A stretch of DNA of 38,747 nucleotides from a virus (IMGVR_UViG_3300033141_003211:1-38747); one strand, 5' to 3'; counted from the first letter of the stretch, positions 1 to 7,980 are shown. A program made the numbers and translations. The notes: a model not told the origin generated them from the sequence alone.

Positions 1-114
1 ATAATAAGCACAATTGTCATCCTGTCAAGCCCCTGCGTCCATAATGATGGACTTGCCTTCCGTCCGCAGTGTGCTATACTCCACTCCTTCCGTAATCACT
101 GTCTCGCTGGTCTT
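1..114. repeat. Terminal direct repeat, left copy
   Basis: These 114 bases are identical to 38634-38747. Genes and a promoter read straight across the junction, so this is most simply the overlap left when a circular (or circularly permuted) genome was opened. The repeat carries the 3' part of the zinc-ribbon gene, the palindrome at 38-53 and the promoter at 1-28. A true short terminal repeat of packaged DNA is possible but cannot be told apart from an assembly overlap by sequence alone. Confidence 0.9.
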
Positions 115-249
115 GACACGATACCCGCACTCTGCACACTCATATAATCGCAAGCGCTCCCAGTCGTCTGGCTTGCCATCATAGGTCAAAGTGTCTACAA
201 TTTTCATTCTGCCGCCACATACTGGGCAAATGATATTGCCTTTGGACAT
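25..249 (-). CDS. Small zinc-ribbon protein
   Basis: A 74-residue protein with CPVC at about residues 8-11 and CAEC at about 38-41. This is a four-cysteine zinc ribbon of the kind seen in NrdR-like and many small phage proteins. The cysteine pattern supports metal binding; the function is unknown. The start has a good GGGAGG site. It is the last gene of the early run and lies 12 bp after the methyltransferase. Its last codons contain the 16-bp palindrome at 38-53, and its stop codon overlaps the -35 box of the promoter that drives the tRNA-like RNA. Coding and control sequence are therefore superimposed. The second copy at the right end of the window is truncated by the window edge. Confidence 0.75.
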   Translation of the reverse strand: MSKGNIICPVCGGRMKIVDTLTYDGKPDDWERLRLYECAECGYRVKTSETVITEGVEYSTLRTEGKSIIMDAGA

Positions 250-261
250 TTCGCCTCCCTG

Positions 262-1248
262 TTATAATAGCGTTCTATTGCCCTCTATTCTCTTGCTTGC
301 GATCTCGCAGTATTCGGGGTTTAACTCTATCCCTATCCAGCGCCGTCCCAGTTTTTCCGCAACAACCGCTGTAGTTCCTGCGCCCATAAACGGGTCAAGA
401 ACAAGACCATTTTCTGGGCAACCTGCCTTGATACAGATTTCGGGTATATCTGGCGGAAAAACGGCAAAATGTGCGCCCTTAAAGGGCTTCGTAGAGATAG
501 ACCAGACTGTTCTTTTGTTGCGACCTTTAGGATTATAGGTTTCTCCGAGAGTTTTTGACCCGCCCCGCCTAAAAAGTATGTTATTTGCCTTATAGTTTTT
601 ATTTCTCACCTGTTGTGTCCACTTTTCTTGCGACCAATCCCGACTATGAGGTTCAAACTGCTGCTCAAAATAATACTTTTTCTGCTTCACAAAAAAGAAA
701 ATCTTTTCAAAATCTACCGTAAACCTATCTTTGACCGACTCTGGCATAGCATTTGGCTTATACCAGACTATTTGATTGCGCAATATCCAACTTCTATCTA
801 TCATCCCGATTGCAAACCGCTCCGGTATCATATAAAGAGACTTTTGTGGCACCTTAACTCTTTTTGGTGCTTTCCTCTTCATAAAATCAACTGTTCCTCT
901 ATTAGAAAACTGTTTTCTGGATGATGAAGAAACACCACCACCTCTCCAATTTTGACCATATGTATCACCAAGATTTACCCAAACCGTTCCTGTCGGCTTC
1001 AAAATCCTATAGACCTCACTAAAAATCTGCCACAACTTCTCCAGATATTCATCAAATGTTGGTTCTAACCCTAGTTGTCCCTCAATTCCATAATCCCTTA
1101 ATGTCCAGTATGGTGGCGATGTTATCACACAATCTACATTTTCATCGGGGAATCTACGCAAAAGTGCTAAAGCATCTCCGTTATACAAAATGCCCTTGTC
1201 AGCCTCATAATATCGGTTCTCTTGCGGAAATTTAGCCTTCCAGTCCAT
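262..1248 (-). CDS. DNA methyltransferase, circularly permuted (N4-cytosine or N6-adenine)
   Basis: This enzyme should transfer a methyl group from S-adenosylmethionine to an exocyclic amino group in DNA. The catalytic motif TSPPYW lies at about residues 43-48 and the SAM-binding motif DPFMGAGT near the C terminus (about 285-292). Catalytic motif first and SAM motif last is the beta-class order. SPPY is most common in N4-cytosine enzymes, but some N6-adenine enzymes have it. I chose the ATG at 1248 because AAGGGG lies just upstream and it falls 10 bp after the previous stop. A start at 1275 would overlap the previous gene and has a weaker site. No restriction nuclease is adjacent, so this looks like an orphan methylase that shields phage DNA from host restriction. 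Confidence 0.85.
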   Translation of the reverse strand: MDWKAKFPQENRYYEADKGILYNGDALALLRRFPDENVDCVITSPPYWTLRDYGIEGQLGLEPTFDEYLEKLWQIFSEVYRILKPTGTVWVNLGDTYGQNWRGGGVSSSSRKQFSNRGTVDFMKRKAPKRVKVPQKSLYMIPERFAIGMIDRSWILRNQIVWYKPNAMPESVKDRFTVDFEKIFFFVKQKKYYFEQQFEPHSRDWSQEKWTQQVRNKNYKANNILFRRGGSKTLGETYNPKGRNKRTVWSISTKPFKGAHFAVFPPDIPEICIKAGCPENGLVLDPFMGAGTTAVVAEKLGRRWIGIELNPEYCEIASKRIEGNRTLL

Positions 1249-1258
1249 TTTGCGCCCC

Positions 1259-2155
1259 TTAATATATTTCCCCATTCTCTATCCTGTGCAACCGGGCACG
1301 AAAATGCCCGCTATCGTCAAACTCCACCGTCGCAAACCCTTGCGTCCAGTTGTTAACCTTCGCATATTCCGCCTTCGCTGGGTCAGACAGGTGCCCAACA
1401 GCGCCACCCCAGAAAGTCGTGCCGTCAATCCGCTTGAATATCTTCTGTTGTTCCCGGTGCCAGTGTCCGACAATGAAGTGGTCGTGGATGTTTTTCCAAA
1501 TCACATTGGTGATATATTCTGGATTCCCGCCCCTCATCTTCTCGTGCCCGTGCAAGTGCCAAAGGGCGCCTATTCTTATCGGTCCGCTCATATACTCTAT
1601 GTTGAGACTGTCCAGATGTAATAATTGCGGCAAAAAACCATCTAAAAGGTCATACAACTTCTCTGCATTCTTCAAAATATATCGCTCCAAGCGTAGGGAA
1701 TGATTGCCTTCTAAATACACTATCTTGGCGGTTGGGAACCTTGCCCGCAAATCCTCCAGAAATTGCCGGGTCTGTTTCAATTCTCCACGCAAGTTAAATC
1801 CTCTCGGTTTGCGTATAAACGGCGAAATATCATACATATCAATCAGATCGCCAAGTATCACAATCAAGTCCGGGTGGAACTTATCACCATACGACAGCGC
1901 CGCCTCAACGGCAAGCGGGTCGTGATATGGTATGTGCAGGTCGGCAAGTATTAACTCACGGCGGGCAATTTCAAAGCGGCGAGGTTCAAACTTGATGATT
2001 GATTGATTTTCCAGCGCAAAGATAACTCCACGGGCAAGGGCTTCTGTTATGTGCAGGGCTTCGGCTAACTTCTTTCGGCTCAACTTCTCTCCACGGCGCT
2101 CAAATTCCCGGTATAATATTACTGCACGGCGCCATAGTTCTGGTGTCAGTTGCAT
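1259..2155 (-). CDS. Calcineurin-like metallophosphoesterase with N-terminal helix-turn-helix
   Basis: A 298-residue protein with the dimetal phosphoesterase signature: DLH at about 72-74, GDLID at about 102-106, GNH at 150-152, and HGH/GHWH at about 202-204 and 230-233. These would bind two metal ions and hydrolyse phosphomonoesters or phosphodiesters. The first 60 residues look like a winged-helix domain, which suggests the enzyme acts on or near nucleic acid. Phages often encode such phosphoesterases among replication genes; the substrate here is unknown. It begins one base below the stop of the membrane-protein gene and lies just upstream of the methyltransferase, so the three are probably co-translated. 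Confidence 0.8.
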   Translation of the reverse strand: MQLTPELWRRAVILYREFERRGEKLSRKKLAEALHITEALARGVIFALENQSIIKFEPRRFEIARRELILADLHIPYHDPLAVEAALSYGDKFHPDLIVILGDLIDMYDISPFIRKPRGFNLRGELKQTRQFLEDLRARFPTAKIVYLEGNHSLRLERYILKNAEKLYDLLDGFLPQLLHLDSLNIEYMSGPIRIGALWHLHGHEKMRGGNPEYITNVIWKNIHDHFIVGHWHREQQKIFKRIDGTTFWGGAVGHLSDPAKAEYAKVNNWTQGFATVEFDDSGHFRARLHRIENGEIY

Positions 2156-2362
2156 TTATACCCCCTTGCTCTGCATTTTCTTCGCCCTGTTCTGGGCTTC
2201 GTGCACAAGCAATGATTTCCATGCCTCACGAAGCCCGTCGTAATAGCCCACATTATAGCCGTCCCAGAACCCCTTATAATACTCTAACCGGCGCCCCAGA
2301 AAATAACCAAGGGCAAAGGATAGTAAAACGCCGATTATCACTATGATGATATCCCCAAGCAT
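2156..2362 (-). CDS. Small single-pass membrane protein
   Basis: A 68-residue protein with an N-terminal hydrophobic segment (about residues 4-24, rich in Ile, Val, Leu and Gly) followed by an aromatic and basic tail. It would sit in the inner membrane with a cytoplasmic C terminus. A GAGGGGGT site supports the start, and the stop abuts the next start codon. I do not recognise a family. The predicted membrane helix is the only functional clue. Confidence 0.6.
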   Translation of the reverse strand: MLGDIIIVIIGVLLSFALGYFLGRRLEYYKGFWDGYNVGYYDGLREAWKSLLVHEAQNRAKKMQSKGV

Positions 2363-2371
2363 TATACCCCC

Positions 2372-2788
2372 TCAAAAGACCTCGTCTATCCAGTCAAATA
2401 GACTATTATAATCGGGGAAATCAAACGACTTCTCCCAGACACCGTCTTGATAATACTCCACCACAAACCCTTTCCGGGGTCTGTATCGTATCACCATAGC
2501 CTGCTCATTAAGTTCCGAAATCTGCTCCAGTATCTTGCGCTGATGTACTTTAAGACGCCCGCCTTTATATTTCAACTCCACCGCTATATTGCTCCGCCGT
2601 GTGCACAATATCCCGTCAAACGGGCGCTTGTGGGCTTCAGGGACATAATAGGTTCCTGCTTCTGTCCGGCGAGGTATCACATCGGGAATTTTGACATATA
2701 GCCAGCCCTTTAGCCATTTCGCCTGTTCGGCAAAAGACTTCTCAAACTCACGCTCATTCTGATACTTGGGTATCTCGGTTATCTCCAT
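2372..2788 (-). CDS. PD-(D/E)XK-type nuclease, VRR-NUC or resolvase-like
   Basis: A 138-residue protein with the pattern RPFDG (about 56-60), then ELK (about 71-73), then a basic helix with KVHQ (about 79-82). An Asp followed by E-x-K on adjacent strands is the active site of the PD-(D/E)XK fold, as in VRR-NUC proteins and small phage resolvases. Its place downstream of the helicase suggests a role in processing replication or recombination intermediates. An AAGGAGAT site precedes the start, which overlaps the end of the upstream small gene by 35 bp. Family membership is inferred from motif spacing only. Confidence 0.6.
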   Translation of the reverse strand: MEITEIPKYQNEREFEKSFAEQAKWLKGWLYVKIPDVIPRRTEAGTYYVPEAHKRPFDGILCTRRSNIAVELKYKGGRLKVHQRKILEQISELNEQAMVIRYRPRKGFVVEYYQDGVWEKSFDFPDYNSLFDWIDEVF

Positions 2789-2987
2789 TACTTATCTCCT
2801 TTAGCCATTCATCTATTTTTCTTTGCAACTTTTCGCTTATATCTACCACTCGGAAATGTATATCTGACCCCGCATAATCTTCAGGCTCCACTACTGTTTC
2901 ACATCCTCGCACAATAATCATCACACGCTCCCCTTCGTCTTCTATTATATAGAGTTCTGATAATGTTATATGCTCCACTATTTTCAT
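2754..2987 (-). CDS. Hypothetical protein, first gene behind an internal promoter
   Basis: A 77-residue acidic protein of unknown function. I chose the ATG at 2987 because it has a GAGAGGAG site and lies just below the promoter at 3007-3034. The longer reading frame from 3038 would begin upstream of the likely transcript start. It overlaps the nuclease gene by 35 bp. It is the first gene of a sub-operon that continues into the nuclease, membrane protein, phosphoesterase and methyltransferase genes. Confidence 0.6.
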   Translation of the reverse strand: MKIVEHITLSELYIIEDEGERVMIIVRGCETVVEPEDYAGSDIHFRVVDISEKLQRKIDEWLKEISNGDNRDTQVSE

Positions 2988-3006
2988 TTCTCTCCTCTCT
3001 ATTTTC

Positions 3007-3058
3007 AAATTACCCACATCTTGTATCCTGTCAAGCACTTTTCCACAATATCTTGTGG
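3007..3058 (-). promoter_or_regulatory. Sigma-70-type promoter with upstream A-type palindrome
   Basis: The -35 box TTGACA is at 3029-3034. A -10-like TAATTT is at 3007-3012 with a 16-bp spacer. Eight base pairs upstream of the -35 lies the perfect palindrome CCACAAGATATTGTGG at 3043-3058, which ends just before the helicase stop codon. The palindrome-to-promoter distance matches that at the other phage promoters. This makes an activator or repressor site likely. Confidence 0.65.
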
Positions 3059-4444
3059 TTAAAACGGCATATCCTGTTCCTCTGCTTCTGCGTCCTCTTT
3101 CTGCACCGGCTCATAGTCCCGGAACTCCATATAATCACCATCAAATTCCGTGATACACCGCCCCGTGTTGCCGTGTCTATTCTTTGCCAGTATCAAGATT
3201 GCCTTGCTTCCCAACTCCTCGCCTTCATATATCTGCCCGTCCATTTCCACTTTCTTCACATTTTCCTTGTCTGGGCGCCAAACAAATAGTATCTTATCTG
3301 CCCCCTGTTCTATATCGCCGCTTTCCCGCAAGTGATGTAATCTTGGCGGTTCCTTCTTTTCCACGGCGCCCCGGTTCAACTGCGCAAGCCCCAGCACACT
3401 TATCTCATACTGTTTCGCAACCTCGGACAATTGCTTGATTATTTCCCCTATCTCTTGATGACGCTTGATATTGCGGCGGCGCTCCACTGGGTTAATCAAC
3501 TGAATATAGTCCACCACCACAAGACCGCCAACCGGGTATTTCCGCCGAAATTCCCGCACCTGATTGATAATGTCTATCATATTCGTGCGGGGGTTGTCGT
3601 ATAATATCAACGGTTGCCCTTTCACTTGCTCGCTATATCGTTGTATCTGTTCCATCTCCTCGTCTTTCAACCAGCCCCCAGATAACCGGCGTCCGCCTAT
3701 CCGTAAGTCGTGCGACATCAAGCGCATAATCAATTGCGGCGAGGTCATTTCCAGCGAAACAAATAACACCGGTTCCCCACGCCGCAAATAATTAGATACC
3801 ACCTGTATTGCCAACGCCGTCTTGCCGTGTGATGTGCGCCCGGCAAGGATGTTCAAATGCCCCGGCTCCAGCCTGACTATATATCGGTCAATCTTCGTGC
3901 CTGTTATCACTGGCAATTGTTTAATCTTGCGCACCATCTCCAAGCGCTCAATCGTGTCCAGATACGCCTGATAATAGGTCTGGCTCCCGTAATATCGCTC
4001 GTTATAGACATTGCGGGTCTCCATAATAGTCTGTGCTAACTTGTCCATTTCCTCGGACATCTCCTCTACCGACTTTGACCGCAAACCCATAATTTGGGAC
4101 GCTATATTTAGCATTTTTGTTCGCAATACACTCCAACGCAACATATTCAGGGCGTCCTGTAGTTGAGCGGGTGATACAAGGGACTTATCGGCAAGCCACT
4201 CGCCTATTATGGACGCATACTCTATCGGCAGATACTCCATCACTGTTGTAGGATTGATTTCTTTGCCGTCCGCACGGCAGCGCATTATGGCGTGATATAC
4301 ACGGCGGGTCGTCGGCGTGGAGAAGTATTCAGGCGTCACGATTTGGAAAAATTCCTGTTCAAAATAGGGGTTCAGGTTTAATAACATTCCGGCAAGCACA
4401 ATTCGTTCGTTGATTAACTGCGGCGATTCCTCTTTCTTTGACAT
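3059..4444 (-). CDS. dnaB: DnaB-type replicative DNA helicase
   Basis: A 461-residue hexameric helicase that should unwind the phage replication fork in the 5'-3' direction. The N-terminal DnaB domain spans about 10-110 and a linker follows. The RecA-like core has Walker A GRTSHGKT at about 202-209 and Walker B in a VVVDYIQ run at about 309-315. A downstream LAQLNR stretch and an arginine-rich end of the core match the family. The length is typical of DnaB. It lies just downstream of the helix-turn-helix initiator, which is the usual initiator-helicase pair. An AAGGGGGAC site precedes the start. No DNA polymerase gene is visible, so the phage probably uses the host replisome. Confidence 0.92.
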   Translation of the reverse strand: MSKKEESPQLINERIVLAGMLLNLNPYFEQEFFQIVTPEYFSTPTTRRVYHAIMRCRADGKEINPTTVMEYLPIEYASIIGEWLADKSLVSPAQLQDALNMLRWSVLRTKMLNIASQIMGLRSKSVEEMSEEMDKLAQTIMETRNVYNERYYGSQTYYQAYLDTIERLEMVRKIKQLPVITGTKIDRYIVRLEPGHLNILAGRTSHGKTALAIQVVSNYLRRGEPVLFVSLEMTSPQLIMRLMSHDLRIGGRRLSGGWLKDEEMEQIQRYSEQVKGQPLILYDNPRTNMIDIINQVREFRRKYPVGGLVVVDYIQLINPVERRRNIKRHQEIGEIIKQLSEVAKQYEISVLGLAQLNRGAVEKKEPPRLHHLRESGDIEQGADKILFVWRPDKENVKKVEMDGQIYEGEELGSKAILILAKNRHGNTGRCITEFDGDYMEFRDYEPVQKEDAEAEEQDMPF

Positions 4445-4454
4445 TGCGTCCCCC

Positions 4455-5321
4455 TTATAGTTTCACGGCGTCCTCTTTCCTCTCCTGCCGGCGCTCCTCC
4501 AGATACTTGTAGGGGTTCCGGTCTGTCGGCAGGTTCATTTGCTCATATTTCCGCAGTGTCCGATAGAACCGCTCCAAGTTGAAATTCTTTGGGTCGCCAC
4601 CGTTCCGCAGGGTCGCAATCATCTCGTCCACCGCCCCTGTTATCCAGTAATCCGGCGCCGCCATATTCACAAGGCGCTCCACAACCACCGGCGAGGGCGT
4701 TGTCCCCAAGTATTTGAGATGCGCCCCGATGTATTTCAGGACGCCCGCATACCGGGGGTGGCTACGCTCCAACTGTTTTCCGTGACGCTTCCAGACCGCC
4801 CGGAAATCTTCAAGGCTCCACGATAGCCAGTCGTCAACCGTGCCTATGTCTGGCGGTAGGTCTGGTATCTTTGTAGACTGACTGTTGGCTGGGGAAGGAT
4901 TTGATGGGTTTGATTGGGGAGCGCTCTCTATAATCTTTCTCTTTTTTACTTTCTCTTTTTTACTAATATCTTTCTTACTAATGGTGTCGGGGTTCTCCGT
5001 CGACGGCTTACCCGTCGTCGGATTTTCCGTCGACGGATTTTCCGCCAAAATGTAATCATAACCTGCAAAGCGCCCTTGCTCATCCTGACAAGGCTTGCGC
5101 CGTAAATAACCGGCTTCCTCTAACTCTTGCAAACCCGACCTTATACTGTCTTTCCCGTCCTTGAAATCTTTGGCTATGCGGTCAATTGCAAAGCGCCAGC
5201 CGTCTGGTTTGCTTTGTAAATATGCCCACAGCCCCTTTGCCTTTGCGGAAAGGTCAGGATTGTTGAGGATTGACACCGGGATGGTGCCATAGCGTCCCTG
5301 AACATATAACTTGCTACTCAT
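4455..5321 (-). CDS. Helix-turn-helix replication initiator / helicase loader-like protein
   Basis: The N-terminal 90 residues match the helix-turn-helix domain common in phage replication initiators, with a SAKAKGLWAYL-like helix and a recognition helix around KDSIRSGLQEL. A Pro/Ser/Thr-rich repeat linker (about 93-112, units like STENP) and a lysine-rich stretch follow. The C-terminal 110 residues are helical and could contact DnaB. Such proteins usually bind the origin, often within their own gene, and recruit the helicase encoded next door. The gene overlaps the upstream T5orf172 gene by 4 bp (ATGA) and is 10 bp before dnaB. Initiator versus loader cannot be settled from sequence alone. 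Confidence 0.75.
   Translation of the reverse strand: MSSKLYVQGRYGTIPVSILNNPDLSAKAKGLWAYLQSKPDGWRFAIDRIAKDFKDGKDSIRSGLQELEEAGYLRRKPCQDEQGRFAGYDYILAENPSTENPTTGKPSTENPDTISKKDISKKEKVKKRKIIESAPQSNPSNPSPANSQSTKIPDLPPDIGTVDDWLSWSLEDFRAVWKRHGKQLERSHPRYAGVLKYIGAHLKYLGTTPSPVVVERLVNMAAPDYWITGAVDEMIATLRNGGDPKNFNLERFYRTLRKYEQMNLPTDRNPYKYLEERRQERKEDAVKL
4990..5042. repeat. Imperfect 15-bp tandem repeat in initiator linker
   Basis: Three to four imperfect 15-bp units containing CCGTCGACGG or CCGTCGTCGG. They encode a five-residue repeat of the STENP type in the flexible linker of the initiator. Because each unit contains a GTCGAC palindrome, the stretch could also act in DNA as iterons inside the initiator gene. 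That is inference. Confidence 0.6.
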
Positions 5322-5917
5322 AGAACAACCTCCTCTATTTCATATCCTTCTTTTTCCAACATCGCCTTGGTTGTTTCTATTTCCTGCCCCGACAATCGGA
5401 ACCACTCGCCTTTTACTCTTTTTTCCTGAAATCTGTTATGCAAATCCTTTTCCAGTTTTGCCATATCATCGGTTTTGATGGTAAATAGTAATTTAATGTT
5501 CACAGGAGACATAGTTCGCAGGTTTTCTAATCGCCTTTTATAGTCTTTACTGCGCCCGATTTTAACCAGTCCGTTCTCACCTTGAAGGAAATAGATATAA
5601 CCTGCTTCTATATGGCGTGTAGGTTTGCTTTTTTTACATAACTTTTGCTCATCCTCTTTTCTCTGGATGTATTGGAGTAGATTATACTGGTCTATTTCTT
5701 CATCGGGGTGTTGATTATAATAGCGTATAATTTCGTCCAAGAGTTTTTTGACTTCACGCCAAGGATACACAAAACCCCAACCATTCATCAAATATATCCC
5801 GTCGGTTGTTCTTACAGGTATGAAGGATAGCAAATGTAGTGTGTTTGGGTTGTTGGGGTCAATAGCAAATAGTTTCGGCGAGTAGTTTCGCCTTGCTTCA
5901 GTTTCCTCTGTTCTCAT
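5318..5917 (-). CDS. T5orf172-type GIY-YIG superfamily protein
   Basis: A 199-residue protein. Its C-terminal half carries the T5orf172 (MUG113) signature: GYIYFLQ near 107-113, VKIGRS shortly after, then RL...NL, and an LHNRFQ...GEWFRL block. This domain belongs to the GIY-YIG nuclease superfamily and is common in phages, usually of unknown role. The N-terminal 100 residues resemble nothing I know. A clear AAGGAGGG site precedes the start, which overlaps the tiny upstream frame by 4 bp. A 10-bp GC-rich inverted repeat lies just upstream and may modulate expression. Confidence 0.75.
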   Translation of the reverse strand: MRTEETEARRNYSPKLFAIDPNNPNTLHLLSFIPVRTTDGIYLMNGWGFVYPWREVKKLLDEIIRYYNQHPDEEIDQYNLLQYIQRKEDEQKLCKKSKPTRHIEAGYIYFLQGENGLVKIGRSKDYKRRLENLRTMSPVNIKLLFTIKTDDMAKLEKDLHNRFQEKRVKGEWFRLSGQEIETTKAMLEKEGYEIEEVVL

Positions 5918-6033
5918 CTTGCCCTCCTTGTGGGAGATAATAAGACCGGGGGAGAGGGCAGGTAGGGAGAGACGGCTAACTCCAACCCCCGGTCTGACTT
6001 CAATGCCAAATCTTTGTTGTTCTCGTTTCTCAT
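5914..6033 (-). CDS. Small peptide or leader frame (39 aa)
   Basis: A short frame beginning ATGAGAAACGAG and ending with a 4-bp overlap on the T5orf172 start. It is the first frame after the promoter at 6066-6093 and has a purine-rich GGGAGAG site about 8 bases upstream. The inverted repeat 5943-5952/5986-5995 lies inside it. It could be a leader peptide that couples translation to the next gene, or simply a fortuitous frame. The longer reading from 6156 would start upstream of the promoter and is unlikely. Confidence 0.4.
   Translation of the reverse strand: MRNENNKDLALKSDRGLELAVSPYLPSPPVLLSPTRRAR
5943..5995 (-). terminator. GC-rich inverted repeat, possible attenuator
   Basis: AGACCGGGGG at 5943-5952 is an exact inverted repeat of CCCCCGGTCT at 5986-5995, with a 33-base loop. 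On the minus strand the stem is followed by TTATTATC and then the ribosome-binding site of the T5orf172 gene. The weak U-run and long loop make attenuation or RNA processing more likely than full termination. Confidence 0.45.
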
Positions 6034-6065
6034 TTCCGTCTCTCCCTCTTTACCTGCCCGCCTAT

Positions 6066-6117
6066 AATATATAGCCAAATTTCGTTTTGTCAAGTCCTCC
6101 CGCCCATCACTATGGAC
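6066..6117 (-). promoter_or_regulatory. Sigma-70-type promoter with upstream B-type palindrome
   Basis: TTGACA at 6088-6093 with TATATT at 6066-6071 and a 16-bp spacer (TATTAT also fits at an 18-bp spacer). Eight base pairs upstream is GTCCATAGTGATGGGC at 6102-6117. This is a near-palindrome of the same type as at 38-53 and 38419-38434. It should drive the T5orf172, initiator and helicase genes. Confidence 0.7.
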
Positions 6118-6168
6118 GATACAACAACATCTTGCGTTTGTCAAGGAGAAATACACAATATCTTGTGG
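6116..6168 (-). promoter_or_regulatory. Second sigma-70-type promoter with A-type palindrome
   Basis: TTGACA at 6139-6144 and a weaker TATCGT at 6116-6121 (17-bp spacer). Eight base pairs upstream is CCACAAGATATTGTGT at 6153-6168, one base short of a perfect A-type palindrome. The promoter stacks directly on the one at 6066-6093 and ends at the stop codon of the gene at 6169. Confidence 0.55.
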
Positions 6169-6531
6169 TCAGTCCGCCTTGCGCTTGCCCTCAAGCAACT
6201 CCTTCTCACGGCGCAGGGTCTGTAAATCTTCTATCAGGTATTTAATTCTCGTTCCCAGCGCCGCCTTTTCGTTGTGTAGCAAGGAAACACTATCTAATAG
6301 TTCACAGTATTCCCTCACCAGTTCCCGGAACCCGTCCAGCGGCAACGATACCTCCACCGCCTGCACATAGTAGGGTTCCGACCTGATAATGCTCCAGCCC
6401 CACTTGACTACGCAGTCGTGATTGCTCATTGCCCGCACATCTTCGGGGCTATTTGACCACCGACGCCCGCACACAAGGCAATAATGCCACACCGGGTAGC
6501 GCCCCTTACTGTCTGGGTTGGTGATTCTCAT
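6169..6531 (-). CDS. Hypothetical protein with CxxC and C-terminal coiled coil
   Basis: A 120-residue protein of unknown function. The N terminus has a CLVC motif at about 18-21 and HDC near residues 38-40, consistent with a small zinc-binding domain. The last 55 residues are a heptad-like helical stretch rich in Leu, Glu, Arg and Lys. It overlaps the upstream ribbon-helix-helix gene by 4 bp, so the two are probably co-translated. A partner role to that regulator is possible but unproven. Confidence 0.6.
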   Translation of the reverse strand: MRITNPDSKGRYPVWHYCLVCGRRWSNSPEDVRAMSNHDCVVKWGWSIIRSEPYYVQAVEVSLPLDGFRELVREYCELLDSVSLLHNEKAALGTRIKYLIEDLQTLRREKELLEGKRKAD

Positions 6532-6716
6532 TTTGACGCCTCCTGTAATAGTTCCCCTGCAATATACTGCTGCACAATCGCCCGCAGCAGCGCCGATAAC
6601 GACATCTTGCGCCGCCGGGCTATGGCAAGCAACATCTTGTAGTCCTCTGTCTCGGTGTCAAAGGTTATGCGTTTAGGATTTTTCAATATCCTTTTCGCTC
6701 CTCGCTTTTCACTCAT
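6528..6716 (-). CDS. Ribbon-helix-helix DNA-binding protein
   Basis: A 62-residue basic protein. Residues about 17-55 fit the ribbon-helix-helix pattern: a short beta strand (KRITFDT), then two helices with a MSLSALLRAIV core. Dimers of this fold insert the strand into the DNA major groove and bind short palindromes, usually as repressors. It is the clearest transcription regulator in the genome and lies close to two promoters with palindromic sites. It is therefore the first candidate to bind the A- or B-type palindromes. That link is inference from position only. Confidence 0.7.
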   Translation of the reverse strand: MSEKRGAKRILKNPKRITFDTETEDYKMLLAIARRRKMSLSALLRAIVQQYIAGELLQEASK

Positions 6717-6759
6717 TGCACACCCCCTGTTGTCAACTTATACGCCACTCTTTTAGACA

Positions 6760-7182
6760 TTATTTGCCTTCCTGTAATAGTTCAGGATTCTCAAAGATAT
6801 TACCTACAACCTTAATCTCATCGCTCCAAAAGCTAGATAGGCTATTGCTCTTTAGCAAGATACCGTCTTTCTTTGTTATCTTCTCTACGCCATCTATATA
6901 ATAAGAGCCTACTGTATACTTCACCACCCCTCGTTGCCGTTCTAAATATTCCACTATATCGCCTTCATATATTTTTTGATGATAGGCGCCTTTTGCCCCC
7001 GCATACTGCATTAACACTATGTCGTCAAATTTTAATGCAGTATATTTATTACCATCTTTGATTATTATTTCCTCATTTTCAAAGTCTATCTTGGCTATAT
7101 TGTTGGGCTCTATCATCCTTTTGTTCTTCTTATCCCACGCCCGGTACTCTATGGGCGTAAATCTTAATGCGGATACCGTCAT
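6760..7182 (-). CDS. YopX family protein
   Basis: A 140-residue protein with the YopX layout found in many phages and prophages: YRAWDKKNKRMI near the start, an IVLMQYAG block, YEGDIVEY in the middle, and the ending VGNIFENPELL. The function of YopX proteins is not established. The ATG at 7182 is preceded by GGAGG at ideal spacing; the TTG just before it is not needed. It follows a 43-aa frame and precedes the ribbon-helix-helix gene. Confidence 0.85.
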   Translation of the reverse strand: MTVSALRFTPIEYRAWDKKNKRMIEPNNIAKIDFENEEIIIKDGNKYTALKFDDIVLMQYAGAKGAYHQKIYEGDIVEYLERQRGVVKYTVGSYYIDGVEKITKKDGILLKSNSLSSFWSDEIKVVGNIFENPELLQEGK

Positions 7183-7197
7183 CAAGCACCTCCTTTT

Positions 7198-7329
7198 TTA
7201 TTTGCTCTTCTGTGCATTATCTTTCTTTGATATTTTGATTGCAGTTTTCTTATCCCACTCGCCCCCGATTATTATCATCCGGGGCACCGTGGGTATCATC
7301 ATCACCGTCATTTCCAGCGTCGTCTTCAT
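7198..7329 (-). CDS. Small hypothetical protein (43 aa)
   Basis: A 43-residue frame that fills the gap between the Gp157 and YopX genes. It starts at ATG 7329 behind GAGGTGAT, one base after the Gp157 stop, and ends with TAA at 7198. The product has a Met/Ile/Val-rich first half and a lysine-rich tail. I recognise no family. The tight spacing and ribosome site support its being real. Confidence 0.5.
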   Translation of the reverse strand: MKTTLEMTVMMIPTVPRMIIIGGEWDKKTAIKISKKDNAQKSK

Positions 7330-7330
7330 A

Positions 7331-7861
7331 TCACCTCACTTTGATTACTGCGCTTTCCTTCTCTATTACCTCCGCCCCCATTATCGCCTTGCCCTGTTTC
7401 CACAACTTCAGGATTGCCGACTTAATCGGCTTGCGTTCCACTTTGATTATCGGCACGCCGTCTACCTCATCGGGCAAAGCGTCAGGGTTAATAACCTCCA
7501 CCCGTTGACTGCGCCGGGTATAGACACGATAATTGCCAGCGTCCACTTTTCCGCCTTTCTGTTTGGCAACCCGGAGTAGCACGGCTTTTAGGCGCTCTAC
7601 AACCCGCTCGTGCTCGTGGCGGCGCTTGGCAAGGGCGATTTCCTGTTCCCGCAAGCCGTTGATAAGGTGTTCCCGATTGAGGACTTCTTTGACCACATCC
7701 TCAATCAAGGTGTCCTGTTGCTCCAATAATTCCGCAAGGCGCTCCCAGACTTCGGGGTTCTCCTTGATTTCCCCGGTCTCCGGGTCAACCGTCCCCTCGG
7801 CTTGCTCCAGCAACGCCTCAATCTGGGCGCTAATTTTGTAGAGTTGATAATCCTTTGACAT
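7331..7861 (-). CDS. Siphovirus Gp157 family protein
   Basis: A 176-residue protein with the Gp157 layout. A long N-terminal coiled coil contains a PETGEI block at about 26-31. A C-terminal beta-rich part ends in VERKPIKSAILKLWKQGK followed by GAEV. Gp157 proteins are common in siphophages. They were described in Streptococcus thermophilus phages in connection with phage resistance; the biochemical role is unclear. It sits among putative recombination genes, as is usual. A GGAGG site precedes the start. Confidence 0.85.
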   Translation of the reverse strand: MSKDYQLYKISAQIEALLEQAEGTVDPETGEIKENPEVWERLAELLEQQDTLIEDVVKEVLNREHLINGLREQEIALAKRRHEHERVVERLKAVLLRVAKQKGGKVDAGNYRVYTRRSQRVEVINPDALPDEVDGVPIIKVERKPIKSAILKLWKQGKAIMGAEVIEKESAVIKVR

Positions 7862-7864
7862 CGT

Positions 7865-7969
7865 TTACCTCCTGTCTTTGCGGTTTTTCCTTATATCTTC
7901 ACAAATCATACATATCAGCATACTCCACATGCCAACAAGCAATGCTATGTGTGCGATTTTCCACCACAT
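7865..7969 (-). CDS. Tiny membrane protein (34 aa)
   Basis: A 34-residue frame from ATG 7969 to TAA 7865, preceded by GGGGGTGAT. It begins MWWKIAHIALLVGMW, so the first 24 residues form one hydrophobic helix, followed by a highly basic tail (KNRKDRR). It fits exactly between the NinB-like and Gp157 genes. A single-pass inner-membrane peptide is likely; the function is unknown. Confidence 0.5.
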   Translation of the reverse strand: MWWKIAHIALLVGMWSMLICMICEDIRKNRKDRR

Positions 7970-7980
7970 AATATCACCCC

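Noticed and set aside
1-114. Physical short direct terminal repeat of the packaged genome
   Set aside because: A gene and a promoter read straight through the junction, so an assembly overlap of a circular or permuted genome is the simpler reading.
191-538. Long plus-strand frames throughout the window
   Set aside because: They mirror minus-strand genes, have no ribosome sites, and show no recognisable protein features. Gene order, overlaps and promoters all point to the minus strand.
4990-5042. CRISPR-like repeats
   Set aside because: The units are 15 bp, adjacent without spacers, and in frame with a protein repeat.
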